A program made the translations under genes and the position numbers. Below are positions 5,881 through 7,976 of a stretch of 7,976 nt of DNA, in pieces. The stretch comes from Candidatus Zhuqueibacterota bacterium 4572_119 (GTDB lineage Bacteria > Zhuqueibacterota > Zhuqueibacteria > Thermofontimicrobiales > Thermofontimicrobiaceae): NCBI GenBank assembly GCA_002084535.1, contig NBLI01000158.1, forward strand, positions 1 to 7,976, given 5' to 3'. Every line of letters begins with the position of its first letter. Within the stretch, counting starts at the first letter, position 1. The notes under the pieces were generated by a model that saw only the letters and a program-made list of their open reading frames with translations, did no database searches and was not told the DNA's origin.

Positions 5881-6180
5881 ATGGCACAGAAAACAAGTAA
5901 AGCACACGAAGAGAAAAAAAAGTTTAAAGAGCAGGATGAAGAGCAGGAATACAGCCCTGAAGTTCTGCGTATATATAAAACACTTTTACGCACAATGAGC
6001 TGGATCGTGGGCGTGACATTTGCGTCCGTTCTGGTTTTACCGGAATTTAATTCACCGTTTCTCGATAAAATTACCAAAGTGCTTTTTTTGATTGGTTTTG
6101 TTGATTTAATTATATTCATCATTATCGAATTTGTGAGTGACAATGTAAAATCATTTTTAGCCCGGGTGATGCATGACTAA
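5881..6180 (+). CDS. Small two-helix membrane protein next to a histidine kinase
   Basis: A 99-aa protein. Residues 1-25 are highly charged (Lys/Glu-rich, probably helical). Two hydrophobic segments follow, at about 39-56 (MSWIVGVTFASVLVLPEF) and 64-84 (ITKVLFLIGFVDLIIFIIIE), joined by a short loop with NSPF. The tail SDNVKSFLARVMHD is basic/amphipathic. Two helices with charged ends predict both termini in the cytoplasm. I do not recognise the family. The following kinase gene starts inside this one (ATG 6173, 8-nt overlap), which implies translational coupling and comparable amounts of both proteins. Since the kinase is soluble, this protein could be its membrane anchor or input module; that is inference from gene order only. 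Translation starts just downstream of the MITE-like element, so the ancestral promoter may have been altered. Confidence 0.8.
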   Translation: MAQKTSKAHEEKKKFKEQDEEQEYSPEVLRIYKTLLRTMSWIVGVTFASVLVLPEFNSPFLDKITKVLFLIGFVDLIIFIIIEFVSDNVKSFLARVMHD

Positions 6181-7534
6181 AAATATCAAAGATCATATTC
6201 TGGTTATCGACGACGATGCTGCCGTATGCGATATGTTACAGTCATTTTTGCAATTAAGTGATTACAAAGTAACAACCTGTGGAACAGCGGAAGAAGCGAA
6301 AAATCTTTTGCAGACTGAAAAATTTTCGACCTTTTTGGTGGATGTTTTCCTGCCGGATATGGACGGGATTCAGTTTATTGCCGAAATTCAGGAACAGGGA
6401 GTTAAAACACCGGTTATCATCATTACCGGAAGTTCGGAACTGGAAATAGCCCGAAAAGCCATCCGCCTCGATGTATATGATTATCTAATAAAGCCATTTA
6501 AGCAAAAAAATCTGCAGCAGGTGGTGCACAATGCGGTTATGAAAAACCGTCTGACCGAAGAGCAAAAAGATCTGGAAGGACAGCGCCTGCTGTACCAGAC
6601 CGAACTGGAAAAAATGATCCAGAAAAAAATATCGGAACTTCGGGAATCGGAATCCAAATACCGCAGCCTGCTGGAACAGACTCCGGATAACGGCGAACGT
6701 ACCATCGAAATGTGGGCCGACGCAGTAACCTTTCAGGGTATGCCTGCCATCGAGGGTATGGCGGTTGATATTTCCGAACGGGAACAATCCAAAAAACGGG
6801 AGCGCCAGTTAGAACTTCAATTATTAAACGAACATAAATTATCCGCAATCGGCCGCCTGACAGCCGGCATATCCCATAATCTAAATACGCCTATTTCTAT
6901 TATTCAGGGAAACGCGGAACTGCTTAAATTAAGTCATCCGGAATTGAAAGAGAGCGATTTAATTCTTAAACAAACCGCGCGCATGTCCGAAATTATACAA
7001 ACGATTGCAAAAAAGGGGCGCGATACCCAAAATTCAAAAATCGTTGAAATTGATTTAAATAAACTATTGCAGGAAGAACTCTCTTTTTTAAATGCTAATT
7101 TATATTTTAAGCATCACGTGACAAAAGAATTTTCCTATGCCGACTATCTGCCCCCCGTAATGGGTGTTTACAGCGATTTTTCACAAAGCATTCTTCATAT
7201 CATCCAGAATGCCATTGACGCCGTGTACGAATGCGAGAAGCGTGTAATATCCATATCTACGGAGCTTAGCGACCAGGCTATATTAATTCGTATCAAAGAC
7301 AGCGGTCCTGGCATCAAAGAAGAAGATCGGAAAAAAATATTCTCTCCGTTTTTTACAACCAAACCGACTCAGGTCGATTCAAAAGAAAATCCCGATGCTC
7401 CGCGGGGAACGGGATTGGGCCTAAGCCTGGCTAAAAGTTCATTGGCTTCATATGGAATCGAAATTGATTTTGAAACGGAATTGAACAAGGGCACAACTTT
7501 TACGGTAACCATTCCGCGCCCGGATACGAATTAA
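6173..7534 (+). CDS. Hybrid signalling kinase: REC - shortened PAS - HisKA - HATPase
   Basis: A 453-aa protein with no membrane segment. The receiver (about 8-122) has acidic residues Asp13-15, the phosphoacceptor Asp57 in VDVFLPDMDG, Thr85 in IIITGSS and Lys107 in YLIKPF, all intact. A coiled coil (about 125-160) leads to a PAS start (ESESKYRSLLEQTPD, 158-172) that jumps straight to a PAS end (ERTIEMWADAVTF...VDISERE, 175-204). About 60-70 residues of the usual core are absent without loss of frame. The HisKA H-box is SAIGRLTAGISHNLNTP with His235. The ATPase has N box QNAIDA (Asn346), G1 DSGPGI (Asp376), F box FSPFFTTKP and G2 GTGLGLSLAK. All catalytic landmarks are present, so kinase activity is expected. 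The family role is receiving a phosphoryl group on REC and controlling autophosphorylation at His235. The target regulator is not in the window. It overlaps the 2-TM protein gene by 8 nt; the heptose kinase gene starts 15 nt after its stop. Confidence 0.92.
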   Translation: MTKNIKDHILVIDDDAAVCDMLQSFLQLSDYKVTTCGTAEEAKNLLQTEKFSTFLVDVFLPDMDGIQFIAEIQEQGVKTPVIIITGSSELEIARKAIRLDVYDYLIKPFKQKNLQQVVHNAVMKNRLTEEQKDLEGQRLLYQTELEKMIQKKISELRESESKYRSLLEQTPDNGERTIEMWADAVTFQGMPAIEGMAVDISEREQSKKRERQLELQLLNEHKLSAIGRLTAGISHNLNTPISIIQGNAELLKLSHPELKESDLILKQTARMSEIIQTIAKKGRDTQNSKIVEIDLNKLLQEELSFLNANLYFKHHVTKEFSYADYLPPVMGVYSDFSQSILHIIQNAIDAVYECEKRVISISTELSDQAILIRIKDSGPGIKEEDRKKIFSPFFTTKPTQVDSKENPDAPRGTGLGLSLAKSSLASYGIEIDFETELNKGTTFTVTIPRPDTN

Positions 7535-7538
7535 AGGA
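7533..7538 (+). promoter_or_regulatory. Ribosome binding site AAAGGA for the heptose kinase gene
   Basis: AAAGGA overlaps the TAA of the upstream kinase gene and lies 10 nt before GTG 7549. It supports the GTG start; the next in-frame ATG (7627) would cut off the nucleotide-fold start. Confidence 0.5.
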
Positions 7539-7548
7539 TAATAAAATA

Positions 7549-7976
7549 GTGGCCATACAGCCTGAACGAATTAAAACTCTCTTTAAAACGCTTAAAGGAA
7601 AACGCATCCTCGTGGTGGGCGATGTGATGATTGACCGCTACCTGCGGGGTGCGGTAAAGCGAATATCTCCGGAAGCGCCGGTACCCGTTGTGGAAATGGA
7701 ATCCGAAAGTTATCATTTTGGCGGCGCCGCCAATGTTGCCTTAAATTTAAAAGCGCTCGGCTGCGAACCCCTGAGTCTTGGACTTCTAGGACAGGACCAC
7801 AATGCCAATATATTTCTTAATTTAATTGAGGAAGCCGGCCTGGATGGTTCCGGTTTTATTCAGACCAACGACAGACCGACCACCATCAAAACCCGCATTA
7901 TCGGTGATAATCAGCATATGGTGCGCATCGATCATGAACAGATCAATTATGGAAATAAGCGCATGGAACAAGAACT
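7549..7976 (+). CDS. rfaE1: D-glycero-beta-D-manno-heptose-7-phosphate kinase (3' partial)
   Basis: 142 whole codons from GTG 7549 to the right edge; a complete kinase would be about 320-330 aa, or about 475 aa if fused to the adenylyltransferase domain (HldE). It is a PfkB/ribokinase-fold sugar kinase. GKRILVVGDVMIDRYLRG (17-34) has the heptose-kinase form with Asp25 and Asp29. RISPEAPVPVVE (38-49) and FGGAANVALNLKALG (57-71) are near-invariant in RfaE/HldE, and TIKTRIIGDNQHMVRID covers the substrate-side strand. Reaction: ATP-dependent phosphorylation of heptose-7-phosphate at C1 on the way to ADP-L-glycero-D-manno-heptose for the LPS inner core, in the cytosol. It lies 14 nt beyond the hybrid kinase stop and is probably co-transcribed with it. 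Whether the C-terminal adenylyltransferase is fused cannot be seen here. Confidence 0.92.
   Translation, partial: MAIQPERIKTLFKTLKGKRILVVGDVMIDRYLRGAVKRISPEAPVPVVEMESESYHFGGAANVALNLKALGCEPLSLGLLGQDHNANIFLNLIEEAGLDGSGFIQTNDRPTTIKTRIIGDNQHMVRIDHEQINYGNKRMEQE

Noticed and set aside
6481..6848. Several overlapping antisense open frames within the hybrid kinase
   Set aside because: They are low-complexity mirrors of a strongly supported gene and have no ribosome site or recognisable domain.

Overview
The window most likely comes from a Gram-negative bacterium. One gene carries a lipoprotein signal with a lipobox, and the right-edge gene makes an ADP-heptose (LPS inner core) precursor. Protein style, gene mix and moderate GC fit a Bacteroidota/Calditrichota/KSB1-like lineage. 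That placement is inference; no rRNA or other phylogenetic marker is present.

Left block (1-1906): the C-terminus of a RodZ-like cell-shape protein overlaps a small thioredoxin-fold lipoprotein with a CxxS motif. The lipoprotein overlaps by 4 nt (ATGA) a gamma-glutamyltransferase gene. The three looked like an operon, but ggt is now a pseudogene: it keeps its signal peptide, catalytic TTH motif and extreme C-terminus, but has lost several internal blocks and carries a frameshift and two in-frame stops.

Middle block (1907-5880): an accessory island. It holds a truncated ribbon-helix-helix antitoxin remnant, a perfect 18-bp-arm hairpin, and a 999-aa single-chain type IIG restriction-modification enzyme. 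The enzyme runs PD-(D/E)xK nuclease, then N6-adenine methylase, then a TaqI-type recognition domain. Its base composition falls sharply just after the NPPY motif, suggesting a mosaic gene. Downstream are an uncharacterised open stretch inside an imperfect palindrome and a 216-bp MITE-like element. The MITE has 15-bp perfect terminal inverted repeats, a 13-bp direct repeat at its borders, and a GC-rich multi-hairpin core.

Right block (5881-7976): a tight, co-oriented cluster. A 99-aa protein with two predicted membrane helices overlaps by 8 nt a soluble REC-(shrunken PAS)-HisKA-HATPase kinase. A GTG-started heptose-7-phosphate kinase gene follows and runs off the edge. The small membrane protein is a plausible anchor or sensor partner for the kinase, which has no membrane segment of its own (inference).

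I found no CRISPR array, tRNA, rRNA or intact transposase. The points most worth checking are the MITE with its possible target duplication, the composition break in the type IIG gene, the 2-TM protein/kinase pair with its collapsed PAS domain, and the block-deletion decay of ggt.
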